A stretch of 64,000 bases of DNA from Psychromonas ossibalaenae ATCC BAA-1528 (GCF_000381745.1 NZ_KB906979.1:35157-99156); one strand, 5' to 3'; positions 35,520-44,869 are shown, counted from the first letter of the stretch. Made by a program: numbers and translations. Notes: a model not told the origin generated them from the sequence alone.

Positions 35520-36001
35520 TGGTTTCTGTGAAATAAATGGTGGCTCTTGTTTTGTTGGTCTTTCGTTGACTTTTGGTGTATTTTTGAACGGCGGTAAGAT
35601 CTTTCAAACTAAAAATATTTGCTATAAAATAAATTAAAACAGCAGGTATGATACATCTCACTGTCAATACAGTCGAAATCAGCTATTTTAACCGGCACAG
35701 TGGATGCCGATAATATTGTGCAGGGTGTTAGTTTGTTTGAATGGACTTTGTATCTATATGTTTGTCTGTTGAACAATGCTAAAACAGCTGTAGGCCTTTG
35801 CGCAGTTCAAGTGCAATAGAAGCATTTCATAAGTTCGCGTCAGCCGCCATTTTTGTACCATACTGCGGTGCTGTAAAGTGTGTAAATCGAGTGTTGTTCA
35901 GCACCGTATTACTATTAACGTAAACCTTGTAATGTTGATGTTTTAGAAGGTTTTTTACCCGTTATAAGCAGACCTGTCTGAGTTATATATGGAGATATGT
36001 G

Positions 36002-36124
36002 ATGCAGTTTAAAATCTGTAGTGTAAATCATTATCACCGAGTGCTTTTTTTTGTTATAAAGGCACTATTAAACTCTGTCGCCGTTTACCTGTTTCGGCGG
36101 ACAGGACTTATTCTTTTATCCTAA
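36002..36124 (+). CDS. Possible 40-residue leader ORF upstream of kbl
   Basis: An ATG at 36002 is preceded by GGAG at seven bases and opens a 40-codon frame (starting [14 protein letters not shown], rich in hydrophobic residues, ending [10 protein letters not shown]) that stops 22 bases before the kbl start. The good ribosome site is better than that of kbl itself, so coupling or a leader-peptide role is possible. There is no run of Thr or Gly codons that would mark classical attenuation. It lies in a 735-base gene-poor stretch (35409-36146), which otherwise shows only a 7-bp hairpin (GGTGCTG/CAGCACC, 35867-35905). Confidence 0.3.
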   Translation: MQFKICSVNHYHRVLFFVIKALLNSVAVYLFRRTGLILLS

Positions 36125-36146
36125 TTCTTTTAATGCGTGGTATGTG

Positions 36147-37340
36147 ATGTCTAAAAAATTCTATGAGCAAATTAATCAACAACTTGAACAAGTAAAAAAT
36201 GAAGGCCTGTATAAATCAGAACGTATTATAACATCAGCACAGAGTGCAAGTGTTTCTGTCAGCACCGGTGAAGAGGTTTTGAATTTTTGTGCTAATAACT
36301 ATTTAGGTTTAGCTAATAATAGCTCGCTGATTAATGCTGCAAAAAAAGGATTAGACGAACAGGGTTTTGGTATGGCTTCGGTGCGTTTCATATGTGGAAC
36401 GCAGGATAAACATAAAGAGTTAGAAGCTAAGTTATCAACATTTCTGGGCATGGAAGATACTATTCTGTATACCTCATGTTTTGATGCCAATACCGGTTTA
36501 TTCGAAACCATTCTTGATGCACAGGATGCGATTATTTCTGATTCACTCAACCATGCATCAATTATTGATGGTGTACGTTTATGTAAAGCTAAACGTTACC
36601 GTTATGCTAATAACGATATGGTTGAGTTAGAGCAGAAGTTAATTGATGCTGTTGAGGCAGGCGTTCGCCATAAACTGATTGTGACTGACGGTGTTTTCTC
36701 TATGGATGGTGTGGTGGCAAATCTACCTGCTATTTGTGATCTGGCTGATAAATACGATGCATTAGTGATGGTTGATGATTCTCATGCAGTTGGTTTTATG
36801 GGTGATAACGGCCGCGGCACACACGAATATCACGATGTGATTGAGCGCATTGATATCATTACCGGTACGCTGGGCAAGGCAATGGGCGGTGCATCCGGCG
36901 GCTACACCGCTGGTAAAAAAGAGGTGATTGACTGGCTGCGTCAGCGTTCTCGTCCTTACCTTTTTTCTAATTCATTAGCACCTGCCATTGTAGCTGCATC
37001 CATTGAAGTGATTGATCTGCTGGCGGACAGCGGCAGTCTGCGTGATAAATTATGGGAAAATGCGGCGCATTTCCGTACCAGCATGACTGAAGCCGGTTTT
37101 ACCATGGCAGGCTGCGACCATGCGATTATTCCTATTATGCTGGGTGATGCTAAAGTGGCGGCAGAGTTTGCTGAACGAGCATTGCAGAAGGGCATTTATG
37201 TAGTTGCGTTCTCTTTCCCTGTTGTACCAAAGGGACAGGCGCGTATCCGTACTCAGATGTCAGCGGCTCACTCAACTGAGCAGCTGGATCGCGCGATTGC
37301 CGCCTTTATTGAAGTAGGTAAAGAGATGGGATTAATTTAA
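36147..37340 (+). CDS. kbl: Glycine C-acetyltransferase (2-amino-3-ketobutyrate CoA ligase)
   Basis: Kbl is a PLP enzyme that splits 2-amino-3-oxobutyrate with CoA into glycine and acetyl-CoA, the second step of threonine breakdown. The 397-residue product is nearly the E. coli length and shares long stretches with it: [40 protein letters not shown], and the Schiff-base lysine in [19 protein letters not shown]. The ATG at 36147 is used; a GTG three bases earlier is possible, and neither has a strong ribosome site. It is separated from tdh by five bases, forming the classic kbl-tdh operon. The glycine produced would feed the gcv genes at the left of the window. Confidence 0.97.
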   Translation: MSKKFYEQINQQLEQVKNEGLYKSERIITSAQSASVSVSTGEEVLNFCANNYLGLANNSSLINAAKKGLDEQGFGMASVRFICGTQDKHKELEAKLSTFLGMEDTILYTSCFDANTGLFETILDAQDAIISDSLNHASIIDGVRLCKAKRYRYANNDMVELEQKLIDAVEAGVRHKLIVTDGVFSMDGVVANLPAICDLADKYDALVMVDDSHAVGFMGDNGRGTHEYHDVIERIDIITGTLGKAMGGASGGYTAGKKEVIDWLRQRSRPYLFSNSLAPAIVAASIEVIDLLADSGSLRDKLWENAAHFRTSMTEAGFTMAGCDHAIIPIMLGDAKVAAEFAERALQKGIYVVAFSFPVVPKGQARIRTQMSAAHSTEQLDRAIAAFIEVGKEMGLI

Positions 37341-37345
37341 GGGCC

Positions 37346-38386
37346 ATGACCATGAAAATAAAAGCACTTGCAAAGTTACAGCCGGAAGTCGGCATATGGA
37401 TGACTGAAGTTGATAAACCGGAACCGGGCCATAATGACCTGCTTATTAAAATCCGCAAAACAGCTATCTGCGGTACGGATGTACATATCTATAACTGGGA
37501 TGACTGGTCACAAAAAACCATTCCTGTTCCAATGGTTGTCGGCCATGAATACGTTGGTGAAGTGGTCGGCATGGGCCAGGAAGTCAGAGGTTTCAGCGTT
37601 GGTGACCGTGTTTCAGGGGAAGGACATATAACCTGTGGTCATTGTCGTAACTGCCGCGGCGGGCGAACCCACCTCTGTCGTAATACAACGGGTGTCGGTG
37701 TTAACCGTACCGGTGCTTTTTCTGAGTATTTAGTGATCCCGGCTTTTAATGCATTTAAGATACCTGATGGTATTTCTGATGATTTAGCCTCCATTTTTGA
37801 TCCCCTGGGTAACGCTGTTCATTCGGCACTGTCTTTTGATATTGTCGGTGAAGATGTGCTTATCACAGGAGCCGGTCCCATCGGAATTATGGCGGCGGCT
37901 GTTGCCAAACATGTCGGGGCACGCCATGTGGTGATCACCGATGTGAATGAATACCGCTTGTCTTTAGCGAGAGAAATGGGCGTGACGCGTGCAGTAAATG
38001 TAGCTGAGCAGAAACTCGAAGATGTTATGGCCGAATTAGGCATGACAGAAGGTTTTGATGTGGGGCTGGAAATGTCCGGAGCGCCGGTTGCTTTTAACAG
38101 CATGCTTGCCAATATGACCCATGGCGGTAAGATTTCATTACTGGGTATTCCTCCTGCGGATATGACCGTTGACTGGAACATGGTGATTTTTAAAGGGCTG
38201 ATTATTAAAGGTATCTACGGGCGAGAAATGTTTGAAACCTGGTATAAAATGGCCAGTCTGATCCAGTCTGGTTTAGATTTGACCAAGATGATAACCCATA
38301 CTTACCCTATTGAGCAGTTCCAGGAAGGTTTCGATATGATGCGTTCCGGTCAGTCTGGTAAAGTCGTTTTAGACTGGACAGTTTAA
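37346..38386 (+). CDS. tdh: L-threonine 3-dehydrogenase
   Basis: Tdh oxidises threonine to 2-amino-3-oxobutyrate with NAD. The 346-residue medium-chain zinc dehydrogenase has the catalytic zinc residues ([15 protein letters not shown] and [10 protein letters not shown]), the structural zinc cysteine cluster ([15 protein letters not shown]), the cofactor motif [13 protein letters not shown] and the C-terminal [11 protein letters not shown]. An ATG at 37346 and another at 37352 are possible; the second matches the E. coli start (MK-ALAKL type). It is cotranscribed with kbl. Channelling of the unstable product to Kbl is known for this pair in other bacteria. A strong hairpin follows. Confidence 0.98.
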   Translation: MTMKIKALAKLQPEVGIWMTEVDKPEPGHNDLLIKIRKTAICGTDVHIYNWDDWSQKTIPVPMVVGHEYVGEVVGMGQEVRGFSVGDRVSGEGHITCGHCRNCRGGRTHLCRNTTGVGVNRTGAFSEYLVIPAFNAFKIPDGISDDLASIFDPLGNAVHSALSFDIVGEDVLITGAGPIGIMAAAVAKHVGARHVVITDVNEYRLSLAREMGVTRAVNVAEQKLEDVMAELGMTEGFDVGLEMSGAPVAFNSMLANMTHGGKISLLGIPPADMTVDWNMVIFKGLIIKGIYGREMFETWYKMASLIQSGLDLTKMITHTYPIEQFQEGFDMMRSGQSGKVVLDWTV

Positions 38387-38420
38387 AGCGATCAGTTAAC
38401 TGGCAGTTTGAATCTAACAA

Positions 38421-38458
38421 AAGCAGTCAACATAAAATGTTGACTGCTTGTTTGTATT
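38421..38458 (+). terminator. Terminator of the kbl-tdh operon
   Basis: AAGCAGTCAACAT (38421-38433) and ATGTTGACTGCTT (38437-38449) form a 13-bp perfect stem, 34 bases after the tdh stop codon, followed by GTTTGTATTTA. Confidence 0.8.
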
Positions 38459-38618
38459 TATTGTTCACTCAATTACTTTATAAATGAGTAAATAGACTCC
38501 CCGTAAATAATTCGCCACGTATCTGTGTAAACCTGTTTAACCCATATCAAGAATGCTAATCATTCGTCTTATCTTTCTGATGTTTTAACTGCTTTGTTAT
38601 TAATTAAACATTGATAAA

Positions 38619-39010
38619 CCCCCAGCTCAGCTGGGGTGACTCGCATAGGTTTAACCGTAACAACAGTAGGGGTATCTTCTTTGCTCGACCAAAAGTAAAG
38701 AGGAAAAACCTATGCGAGACTATAAGAGTTTGTCTCATACTCGTTGGGATTGTAAATACCATATTGTATTTATCCCTAAAAAAAGACAAAAGCTGATATA
38801 TGGAGCGATCAGAAAACACTTAGGTGAGACGTTTCATGAATTAGCGAAACGAAAAGGAGTAGTAATCGAAGAAGGGCATTTAATGAAGCATCATGTTCAT
38901 ATTTGCCTGAGTATTCCTCCAAAATTTGCAGTTGCAAATGTTGTTGGCTATTTGAAAGGAAAAAGTGCGATTTCTATAGCTAAAAACTTTCGAGGGCGAC
39001 AACGAAATAA
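38619..39010 (+). mobile_element. Truncated IS200/IS605-type element, left part only
   Basis: The left end shows a subterminal hairpin CCCCAGC-TCA-GCTGGGG (38620-38636), typical of IS200-type transposons that TnpA recognises. The tnpA gene follows. The element ends abruptly near 39010, where the frame switches to sequence coding for the end of a molybdopterin oxidoreductase, so the right end is missing. It is probably the agent or scar of a deletion. Confidence 0.8.
38712..39010 (+). pseudogene. tnpA: IS200/IS605-type transposase TnpA, 3'-truncated
   Basis: TnpA is a single-strand Y1 transposase. The frame opens MRDYKSLSHTRWDCKYHIVF with the family's YHIVFIPK core, keeps the metal-binding HVHICLSIPP (HUH motif) and continues with VVGYLKGKSAISIAKNFRGR. 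After about 99 codons (RQRN) homology stops. The remaining codons to a stop at 39044 (PSVLLHCREA) do not resemble a transposase and read through into the neighbouring gene's out-of-frame DNA. The catalytic tyrosine helix in the C-terminal third is therefore lost, so this copy should be inactive. Confidence 0.85.
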
Positions 39011-39259
39011 ACCATCCGTATTACTTCACTGCAGGGAAGCATAACCTGTCAGGCAGCCCTTTATGAAGGTGTACGTCCCGGTACAGTTGCCAAGGCATTT
39101 GGTCAGGGGCACTGGGCTTACGGCAGCATTGCATCTAAACAGTTTGGCAAACCCCCCTTCGGAGGCAATAATAATGAACTGCTGCCGCCGGTATATGAGC
39201 AATTGCCTGGATCCTCTGCCTTTTATGGCCAGATCGGTGTCCGGGTAGAGAAAGTATAG
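39011..39259 (+). pseudogene. 3' remnant of a molybdopterin oxidoreductase catalytic subunit
   Basis: From about 39011 one frame encodes some 82 residues (starting TIRITSLQGSITC) that end in a TAG at 39259. It reads EGVRPGTVAKAFGQGHWAYG, then NNELLPPVYEQLP and VRVEK, the typical C-terminal segment of Mo-bisMGD enzymes of the DMSO/polysulfide/tetrathionate reductase kind. There is no start codon or upstream coding DNA; immediately upstream is the truncated transposase. The 10-base gap to the Fe-S subunit gene shows that the original order was catalytic subunit, Fe-S subunit, NrfD-type anchor. More than 80% of this gene must be missing. Confidence 0.82.
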
Positions 39260-39269
39260 GAGGCTGACA

Positions 39270-39968
39270 ATGCGTTATGGAATGGTGATCGATCAACAAA
39301 AATGTGTGGGTTGTGCTGGTTGTGTTTTCGCCTGTAAGGCTGAAAACCATACGCCGCCCGAGATCAACTGGTGTGACAAGCTGATTGTAAGCAGCGGTCA
39401 ATTTCCGGATGTTCGTTTCGAATATCTGTCAACCATGTGTAATCACTGCGAGGATGCTCCCTGCGTCAAGGGCTGTCCGACTCAGGCAATGCACAAGTCG
39501 GAGGGAGGTCTGACTCTTCACGAACAGGAAAAGTGCATCGGCTGTAAAGCCTGTATGGAGAATTGTCCTTATGGGGTGATCAGCTTTAACTGGCAGCGCC
39601 CGCATCAGGAATGGCAGGAAAACAAAGGTCTGGCTGCTGGAACTTTTACGCCGTCCGCTATGCTTGCAGAGGCTGGCGGGGAAGGAAGTCCCCTGAGCAA
39701 CCCTGAACGCGGCAGTAGTTATCCGATACAACGACAACGCGGCGTAGTTGAAAAATGTAACTTCTGTGATCATCGCCTTAAGGTCGGATTGAATCCTGTC
39801 TGTGTGGATGCTTGTCCTTCGAATGCCCGGGTAGTGGGGGATCTCGATGATCCGAACAGTGAAGTCTCGAAGCTGATCCGCAAGTATGACGGTAAGCCGC
39901 TTAAACCTGAGTTAGGTACGGGAAGCAAGGTCTTTTATATCCGTCGATATACTCCGGAAAACCGCTGA
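39270..39968 (+). CDS. Four-cluster 4Fe-4S ferredoxin subunit (DmsB/PsrB/NrfC type)
   Basis: This 232-residue electron-transfer subunit has four cysteine clusters for [4Fe-4S] centres: CVGCAGCVFACKAEN, CNHCEDAPCVKGCP, CIGCKACMENCPYG and CNFCDHRLKVGLNPVCVDACP. Such proteins carry electrons between a membrane quinol subunit and a molybdoenzyme outside or inside the membrane. No twin-arginine signal is present on it, as in DmsB-type subunits that are co-exported with their partner. AGGAGG precedes the ATG at 39270. It follows the remnant of its catalytic partner by ten bases and is followed by an NrfD-type gene, so it is now an orphan unless a partner is encoded elsewhere. Confidence 0.92.
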   Translation: MRYGMVIDQQKCVGCAGCVFACKAENHTPPEINWCDKLIVSSGQFPDVRFEYLSTMCNHCEDAPCVKGCPTQAMHKSEGGLTLHEQEKCIGCKACMENCPYGVISFNWQRPHQEWQENKGLAAGTFTPSAMLAEAGGEGSPLSNPERGSSYPIQRQRGVVEKCNFCDHRLKVGLNPVCVDACPSNARVVGDLDDPNSEVSKLIRKYDGKPLKPELGTGSKVFYIRRYTPENR

Positions 39969-39981
39969 TAAGAGAGGAACC

Positions 39982-41013
39982 ATGAAAACTGCAAACTGCA
40001 ATATAATGTTTTTGGCACTGTCTGTTGCCGGGTTACTGTTCGGAGGCTATTTTGCCTCCATGGAATGGTTCGTTGGCCCAAGCTATGTCGCTAATGACGG
40101 TCTGTTCTGGACGTTACCTCTAGTAGCCTACATATTCCTGGCTTTGACCAGCACCGGCATATCAATCTTAATGACAGCAGGAGAACTGCTGGACAACAAG
40201 GCTGTCAAAGCGCACAAGTTGTCGCTGCTGACTGCCGCCTTGTCTCTGCTGATTGGGGCTTTTGCTGCATTAGCTACAGAAATGGGATCCCCGTTTCATG
40301 TTATCTGGCTGTTGTTTAGTCCGAACCTCAGTTCACCAATTTGGTGGATGGGCACACTGTACGCCGTTGAACTGCTGCTGCTTGGTTTTAAATATTACCT
40401 TTTACTGCGCGGACGCCCCTCTAATTCAGAGCAATGGTTAACGTCAGCCGCATTGTGTGTGGCGGTGGCGGCCGCTTTAGTATTAGGCAGTGTATTCGGG
40501 ACCGCAGTCGGACGCACTGGTTATCAAGGTGCAGATGCTTCTGTTCTAACGCTGCTCTGTGCTTTGGCAAGCGGCTTGAGTTTAGCGCCGCTGCTGTTTA
40601 AAGAGCAGGCGCGAGAAGTACTGCTGCTGCCGGGAAGAAGGCTGCTTGCCGGTCTTGCAGTGTTTTTATTGACCCTGTATTTATATTCTGCCCGCAGCAC
40701 GGTGTTGGCTGACATAGCCTGGGTACAGTTGTGGATGCCGTTATTATTGTTAGCGTCGATGCTGGTTTATAAAGCAAAACCGGCGGTGAGTGCGCTGATC
40801 GCCTTGCCGACGCTGCTGCTGGTGGAGCTGTTCTTTGTGATTCAGGGGCAGCTGCAGGTCTTAGGGCCGAAACAAACCTGGCTAGGTGCGGTGCAGAGCT
40901 ATCTTCCTAATACGGCTGAAATAGCTATTCTTATATTCGGCTGCTCTGTTGCTTATCTGTGCTTCTTTTTATTTAATCAACTGCAGGTTCGTCTAGGCGG
41001 CTCGTCAGACTAG
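39982..41013 (+). CDS. NrfD/PsrC-type quinol-binding membrane subunit
   Basis: The 343-residue product has about nine to ten membrane helices and matches the NrfD/PsrC family that anchors molybdoenzyme complexes and exchanges electrons with quinol. Typical features are the N-terminal GGYFASMEWFVG, the acidic helix EMGSPFHVIWLLFSPNLSSP and the later WWMGTLYAVELLLLG. GAGAGG precedes the ATG at 39982, 13 bases after the Fe-S gene. With the catalytic subunit deleted upstream, its current function is doubtful. G+C looks a little higher here than in the surrounding DNA, which may mean the operon was acquired. Confidence 0.88.
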   Translation: MKTANCNIMFLALSVAGLLFGGYFASMEWFVGPSYVANDGLFWTLPLVAYIFLALTSTGISILMTAGELLDNKAVKAHKLSLLTAALSLLIGAFAALATEMGSPFHVIWLLFSPNLSSPIWWMGTLYAVELLLLGFKYYLLLRGRPSNSEQWLTSAALCVAVAAALVLGSVFGTAVGRTGYQGADASVLTLLCALASGLSLAPLLFKEQAREVLLLPGRRLLAGLAVFLLTLYLYSARSTVLADIAWVQLWMPLLLLASMLVYKAKPAVSALIALPTLLLVELFFVIQGQLQVLGPKQTWLGAVQSYLPNTAEIAILIFGCSVAYLCFFLFNQLQVRLGGSSD

Positions 41014-41034
41014 AAATCTTTAACTGGAGTGACT

Positions 41035-41065
41035 AAAACCGGCACAGCCTGGCTGCGTCGGTTTT
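41035..41065. terminator. Bidirectional-looking hairpin after the NrfD gene
   Basis: AAAACCG pairs with CGGTTTT, with an inner CAGCC/GGCTG stem, 21 bases after the stop codon. This is a compact terminator for the Fe-S/NrfD unit. Confidence 0.75.
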
Positions 41066-41098
41066 GTGTATGCGTCAATTGAAATTTTTACACTTGCT

Positions 41099-41117
41099 TA
41101 TAATGATATTGGTTATC
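41099..41117. promoter_or_regulatory. Fur-box-like site upstream of the SlyD gene
   Basis: TATAATGATATTGGTTATC matches the 19-bp Fur consensus GATAATGATAATCATTATC at 15 of 19 positions by eye. It is 48 bases before the ATG, and a -10-like TATAAT overlaps its first bases, which fits repression by iron-loaded Fur. Confidence 0.45.
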
Positions 41118-41164
41118 ATGCTGTTAACCCGTACAATGCAGATTCATTTAAAAAGAGAATTATT

Positions 41165-41644
41165 ATGCTTATTAGTAAAAACACGGTTGTAGAGTTCCAT
41201 TATGCTTTAAGTGAAGCAGAGCAGGAGCTTGAAAACAGTTTCCAGAGTGATCCGCTAGTTTACCTACATGGTCATGATGGTCTGTTTGAAACCTTAGAAA
41301 AACAACTCGATGGTAAAACCATTGGCGACAAACTGCAGGTGACACTGACACCAGAGCAGTCTTACGGTCAGCGTAGAGAAGGCGGTCTGCAGCGTATTCC
41401 AATTAAACATCTGCAGGGAGCTAAAGTATGGAAACCAGGTATGACAGCGGTTGTTGAATCAAATCAAGGCCGTCAGCAGGTAACTATCGTAAAAGTAGGG
41501 CGTTTTAATGCCGATTGTGATTTAAATCATCCCTTTGCCGGTAAAACGTTAACTTTTGCTATTGAGATTGTCTCGGTACGTGCTGCAACAGATCAAGAAA
41601 TTAGTCACGGTCATGTGCATGGCGCCGGCGGCTGCGGCCACTAA
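41165..41644 (+). CDS. slyD: FKBP-type peptidyl-prolyl isomerase, SlyD-like
   Basis: This 159-residue cytoplasmic chaperone and proline isomerase has an FKBP domain interrupted by an insert-in-flap region: VVEFHYALSEAEQELENS, YLHGHDGLFETLEKQLDG, then LTPEQSYGQR and a C-terminal VEIVSV-type strand (AIEIVSVRAAT). It ends in a short His/Cys-rich tail (SHGHVHGAGGCGH), the metal-binding tail that in SlyD delivers nickel to hydrogenase; here it is short. The start is the ATG at 41165; the longer frame from 41066 has no ribosome site. A Fur-box-like site upstream suggests metal control. Whether this is the main SlyD or a paralogue cannot be told. Confidence 0.9.
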   Translation: MLISKNTVVEFHYALSEAEQELENSFQSDPLVYLHGHDGLFETLEKQLDGKTIGDKLQVTLTPEQSYGQRREGGLQRIPIKHLQGAKVWKPGMTAVVESNQGRQQVTIVKVGRFNADCDLNHPFAGKTLTFAIEIVSVRAATDQEISHGHVHGAGGCGH

Positions 41645-41650
41645 ACTTCA

Positions 41651-41677
41651 AAAGGTCATTAAATTTTAATGACCTTT
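41651..41677. terminator. Bidirectional terminator after the SlyD gene
   Basis: AAAGGTCATTA (41651-41661) pairs with TAATGACCTTT (41667-41677) between two convergent genes, seven bases after the stop codon. Confidence 0.75.
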
Positions 41678-41695
41678 GTGCAGCTCTTTTTCTGA

Positions 41696-44668
41696 CTAAT
41701 TAGTTGTCAGAGTAAAGGTCGTTGAAATACGGCTGTCTTGTGCCTCACCGGTTAAAGACGGTTGTAATGCAAATACCTGTTTATTGGGTACTTTATCGTG
41801 TTTGATCAGTTGTGCTTTGATAATACTGATGCGCTGTTGAGCAAGCGTACTTAACTCCAGACTGGACAGCGGCTGTCTGACTAACAGAGCCTGATAAAGT
41901 GACCGTTCATATTTGTCCATTACCGCCTGCAGCTGCTGGGTTTTATCTTCTGCGTCATCATTCACTGCTGCTGTTTCTGTGTTCATATCGTTGTGCAGTC
42001 TGCTCCGTTCTATTTCGCCTTTATACTCAGTTAACAGACGCTGCATAACCGAGATACGTTTTTTCTGGTCTTCACTGTCACCGCCGGATTCTTTTAACAA
42101 CTTATCCATTTTAAGCTGCTTTAATGCTCCACCGTCCTGTTTTTCATCGACCATCGCTCGGATCTCTAAAATCAACTGCGGGCGTTTGTTTAATACTTCT
42201 GCGAGTGTGTCCAGCTGAGTAACCTGTTCCTTTGTTAAGACGGCACTGCCAAGTTCGAATGCTACTGAGTTGAGTTTATCAGGATCACCGCCGACCAGAT
42301 TAGCTATCATAGAAAAGGGCGAAGTGACCGCTTTAGTGAGTACATTTATAAATGCCTTCATCACTAAACCGCCAACCGCAAAATCCGGATCATCCATATC
42401 ACCTTTGGTCGGAAGGCTGATATCAATAATACCGTCGCTGTCTTTAAACAGTGCCAGTGCCAGTTTAAGCGGCAGGTCCAGCGATTCCTCGCTGTCAACG
42501 CTGGAGCCTAATTCAAACTGATCCAGAATGAGGCGGTTATTACCGTCGAGAAAACGCTTAGCTATTTTGTAGTTAAGATGCAGACTGAGTTTGCCTTTAT
42601 CAATAACATAACCGGCATAACGGCCGGAATAGGGCGTAAGCGTAGTGAGTTCTATTTTGTCAAAGTCCGCATTGATATCCGTATAAAGATCGCCGCTGAG
42701 CGGGTTTATTTTCCCTTTTAGCAGCATCTTTCCGTACTCTTCGATAGTACCGCTGATATTCACATCTGCACGAGCCAGGTTATCAGAAGAGAGACCGTTT
42801 ATTGCCCCGTTCATATTTTGAATACTGGTGCCGAACTGCGGACGTAAAGACAGATCTGCAAAATAAGCGCTGCCGTCTTTAAGTTCAATCTTATCTATTT
42901 TAACCGCTAAAGGCTGCGCTGTTTCCTGTTCACCACTGCTGATTGTCTGTTTGTCTGTGTGCTTATTATCAACAACTAACTGAGCAAAATTGATACTGCG
43001 ATCTTCAGTCACGATCAAACGCACATAAGGTTTAGTTAATTCGACCCTGCTCAGTGCAATACTCAAAGGATTAAAGTTAACTTTTAACGGAGCAATATCG
43101 AGACTCTGCCAGCCGACTAAACGCTGCTTAAGACGTTGATCCGTACTGTTAAACTCTTTGATATTAAAGGCGCCTTGAAAATCACCTTGAATCTCTCCGT
43201 GCTGATCTTTGTTTAAGTTAAGATCGCCGCTGACTGATAGTTTTCCCTGTTCTAAATTAATGTGTGCGGCATCGTTTATATAAGGCTGCAGTCCGGGTAA
43301 CGCAAAATCATTGACGCCTAAGTGCGCCTGCAGTTTAAGCGGTAGGGGTCTTACCTGACCACGAACAGAGTTTTCGTTGGAATTGTTGACATAATAAGAG
43401 AGATTAAAAGGCAGATCTGCGTCTAAATTCTGGTTGAGGCCTTCAAGATTAAAATTAATCCGGTTTATCTCTATTTGTGCGTTTGTACTAGGGTATTTAT
43501 CAACAAAATTAACCTGGCTGTTGGTTAAAATAACATCTGCAATTGACCATTGAAAAGCTGATTGAGAAGACGATTCTTGTGCTTCTGCTGCCGTTTCAGC
43601 TGTATTTTCTGAATCAGATCCATCGGCGAAGGGCGCTAATATATTAAGCAGTCCTTGTTTATCGCGCTCAATCAGTAAATTTGCTGTCTCAATGTTAACT
43701 GTGTCTATCTGTAGTTTTTTCTCTGACAGATTAAAGTTCAATGGTCCGGCTGTGATTGTTTTTATATCTGCAAAACGCTGCGCCTGCTGTTTGTCAGCCA
43801 GGTTAATCTGGTCAAGTTGTATCATGCTCTGCTGAATCTTCAGCTCAACGGACTCTCCCGCCATGCTTAGCTCATACTGGCCGTTAAATCCGGCAAGGGC
43901 ATGCTCCAGAGTATAGGGGGCATGCTCGGAGAGATAATCCCAGAATTGATGTACTTTAATGCCTTTTATATCCAATGCACCGCTGGAACGCAGGGGAGCA
44001 AGGCTGATTGTGCCGTTCCAGTTTATGCTCTGTTCGTCACCTAGTGCAATATCGAGGTGATAACTGCCGTCTTCCTTTATAAAAGTTGATAAATTTTGTA
44101 AATTAAAAGAAACCGGATCCAGCTGGTGTTTGACTGTTTTAACCGGACTATGGTCAACAATATTAATACTGCCTGCAGTGACATCAATGTTATCAAACAG
44201 CAGCTTAGGTAAAGCGCTGTCTGCTGGTGCCGCGGTTTGAACTTCAGGTGCTGTTTTGCTTTGCTGGGACAGCAGCGCCTGCTGGAAATTTGTTACCCCG
44301 TTTTTATCGATTTCTACTTTGATGCTCGGTCCGGCCAGTTCAATATCAGCAAAAGTAAATGCGCCTTCAATAATAGAGCGTAGTTCGAAATTCATATGGT
44401 AACGATTAAAGGCAAGCTGCTCTTTGCCCTGCTGATCAACAACCGCTAAGTGATGAACCGTCAGCGTTAAGGCATAGGGATTGAACTCAATTTTTTCAAT
44501 TTCAGCCCGCCAGCCGAGATGCAGCTCAACCTGCTCAACGACAGTTTTGTGAATAAGATGAGGCACCAGTAAAAAACCGGCAAGGCTGTAGCCAGTTGTC
44601 AGTGATAAAACCCAGAAAAGAGGGGAACGGTAGAATTGTCGGCTGATTAATTTCTGCAAGTATTTCAC
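41696..44668 (-). CDS. DUF748 AsmA-like envelope protein
   Basis: This large protein of 990 residues has an N-terminal membrane helix (FWVLSLTTGYSLAGFLLVPH), the segment LGWRAEIEKIEFNPYALTLT and a long repetitive beta-strand body. It matches the DUF748 branch of the AsmA/YhdP/TamB group, which form extended bridges between the inner and outer membranes in lipid transport. The C-terminal third carries the marker LDQFELGSSVDSEESLDLPL, then SPFSMIANLVGGD and SVAFELGSAVLTKEQ. The start is a GTG at 44668 with AAGGA seven bases upstream; an upstream TTG at 44710 is less likely. It forms a single-gene unit, convergent to slyD. Confidence 0.82.
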   Translation of the reverse strand: MKYLQKLISRQFYRSPLFWVLSLTTGYSLAGFLLVPHLIHKTVVEQVELHLGWRAEIEKIEFNPYALTLTVHHLAVVDQQGKEQLAFNRYHMNFELRSIIEGAFTFADIELAGPSIKVEIDKNGVTNFQQALLSQQSKTAPEVQTAAPADSALPKLLFDNIDVTAGSINIVDHSPVKTVKHQLDPVSFNLQNLSTFIKEDGSYHLDIALGDEQSINWNGTISLAPLRSSGALDIKGIKVHQFWDYLSEHAPYTLEHALAGFNGQYELSMAGESVELKIQQSMIQLDQINLADKQQAQRFADIKTITAGPLNFNLSEKKLQIDTVNIETANLLIERDKQGLLNILAPFADGSDSENTAETAAEAQESSSQSAFQWSIADVILTNSQVNFVDKYPSTNAQIEINRINFNLEGLNQNLDADLPFNLSYYVNNSNENSVRGQVRPLPLKLQAHLGVNDFALPGLQPYINDAAHINLEQGKLSVSGDLNLNKDQHGEIQGDFQGAFNIKEFNSTDQRLKQRLVGWQSLDIAPLKVNFNPLSIALSRVELTKPYVRLIVTEDRSINFAQLVVDNKHTDKQTISSGEQETAQPLAVKIDKIELKDGSAYFADLSLRPQFGTSIQNMNGAINGLSSDNLARADVNISGTIEEYGKMLLKGKINPLSGDLYTDINADFDKIELTTLTPYSGRYAGYVIDKGKLSLHLNYKIAKRFLDGNNRLILDQFELGSSVDSEESLDLPLKLALALFKDSDGIIDISLPTKGDMDDPDFAVGGLVMKAFINVLTKAVTSPFSMIANLVGGDPDKLNSVAFELGSAVLTKEQVTQLDTLAEVLNKRPQLILEIRAMVDEKQDGGALKQLKMDKLLKESGGDSEDQKKRISVMQRLLTEYKGEIERSRLHNDMNTETAAVNDDAEDKTQQLQAVMDKYERSLYQALLVRQPLSSLELSTLAQQRISIIKAQLIKHDKVPNKQVFALQPSLTGEAQDSRISTTFTLTTN

Positions 44669-44834
44669 GTTATATCCTTGTTCTTTAAAGAAAGAACTAT
44701 TTTTGAACAATGCTGATTTAAGAAAAATTATAGCTCAGGCGTGCTTTTATTTACAGATGTAAAACGGGGATAAATAAGTTTAAGCAGTGTTAATACCGAG
44801 TGGAACGTTCATAAATTCATCATTAGAGCAGAAT

Positions 44835-44869
44835 CACAAAAGCGGCGGACAATTTTTACCGCTTTTGTG
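44835..44869. terminator. Hairpin between the sialidase and DUF748 genes
   Basis: CACAAAAGCGG (44835-44845) and CCGCTTTTGTG (44859-44869) pair perfectly around 13 bases, 65 bases after the sialidase stop codon on the leftward strand. Confidence 0.6.

Noticed and set aside
38604..38819. Open frames around the left end of the IS200-type element
   Set aside because: They overlap the end hairpin and the start of tnpA in the wrong frame or strand, with no family resemblance.
39429..39773. 114-codon open frame antisense to the Fe-S subunit
   Set aside because: The four cysteine clusters on the plus strand are decisive, so the antisense frame is a by-product.
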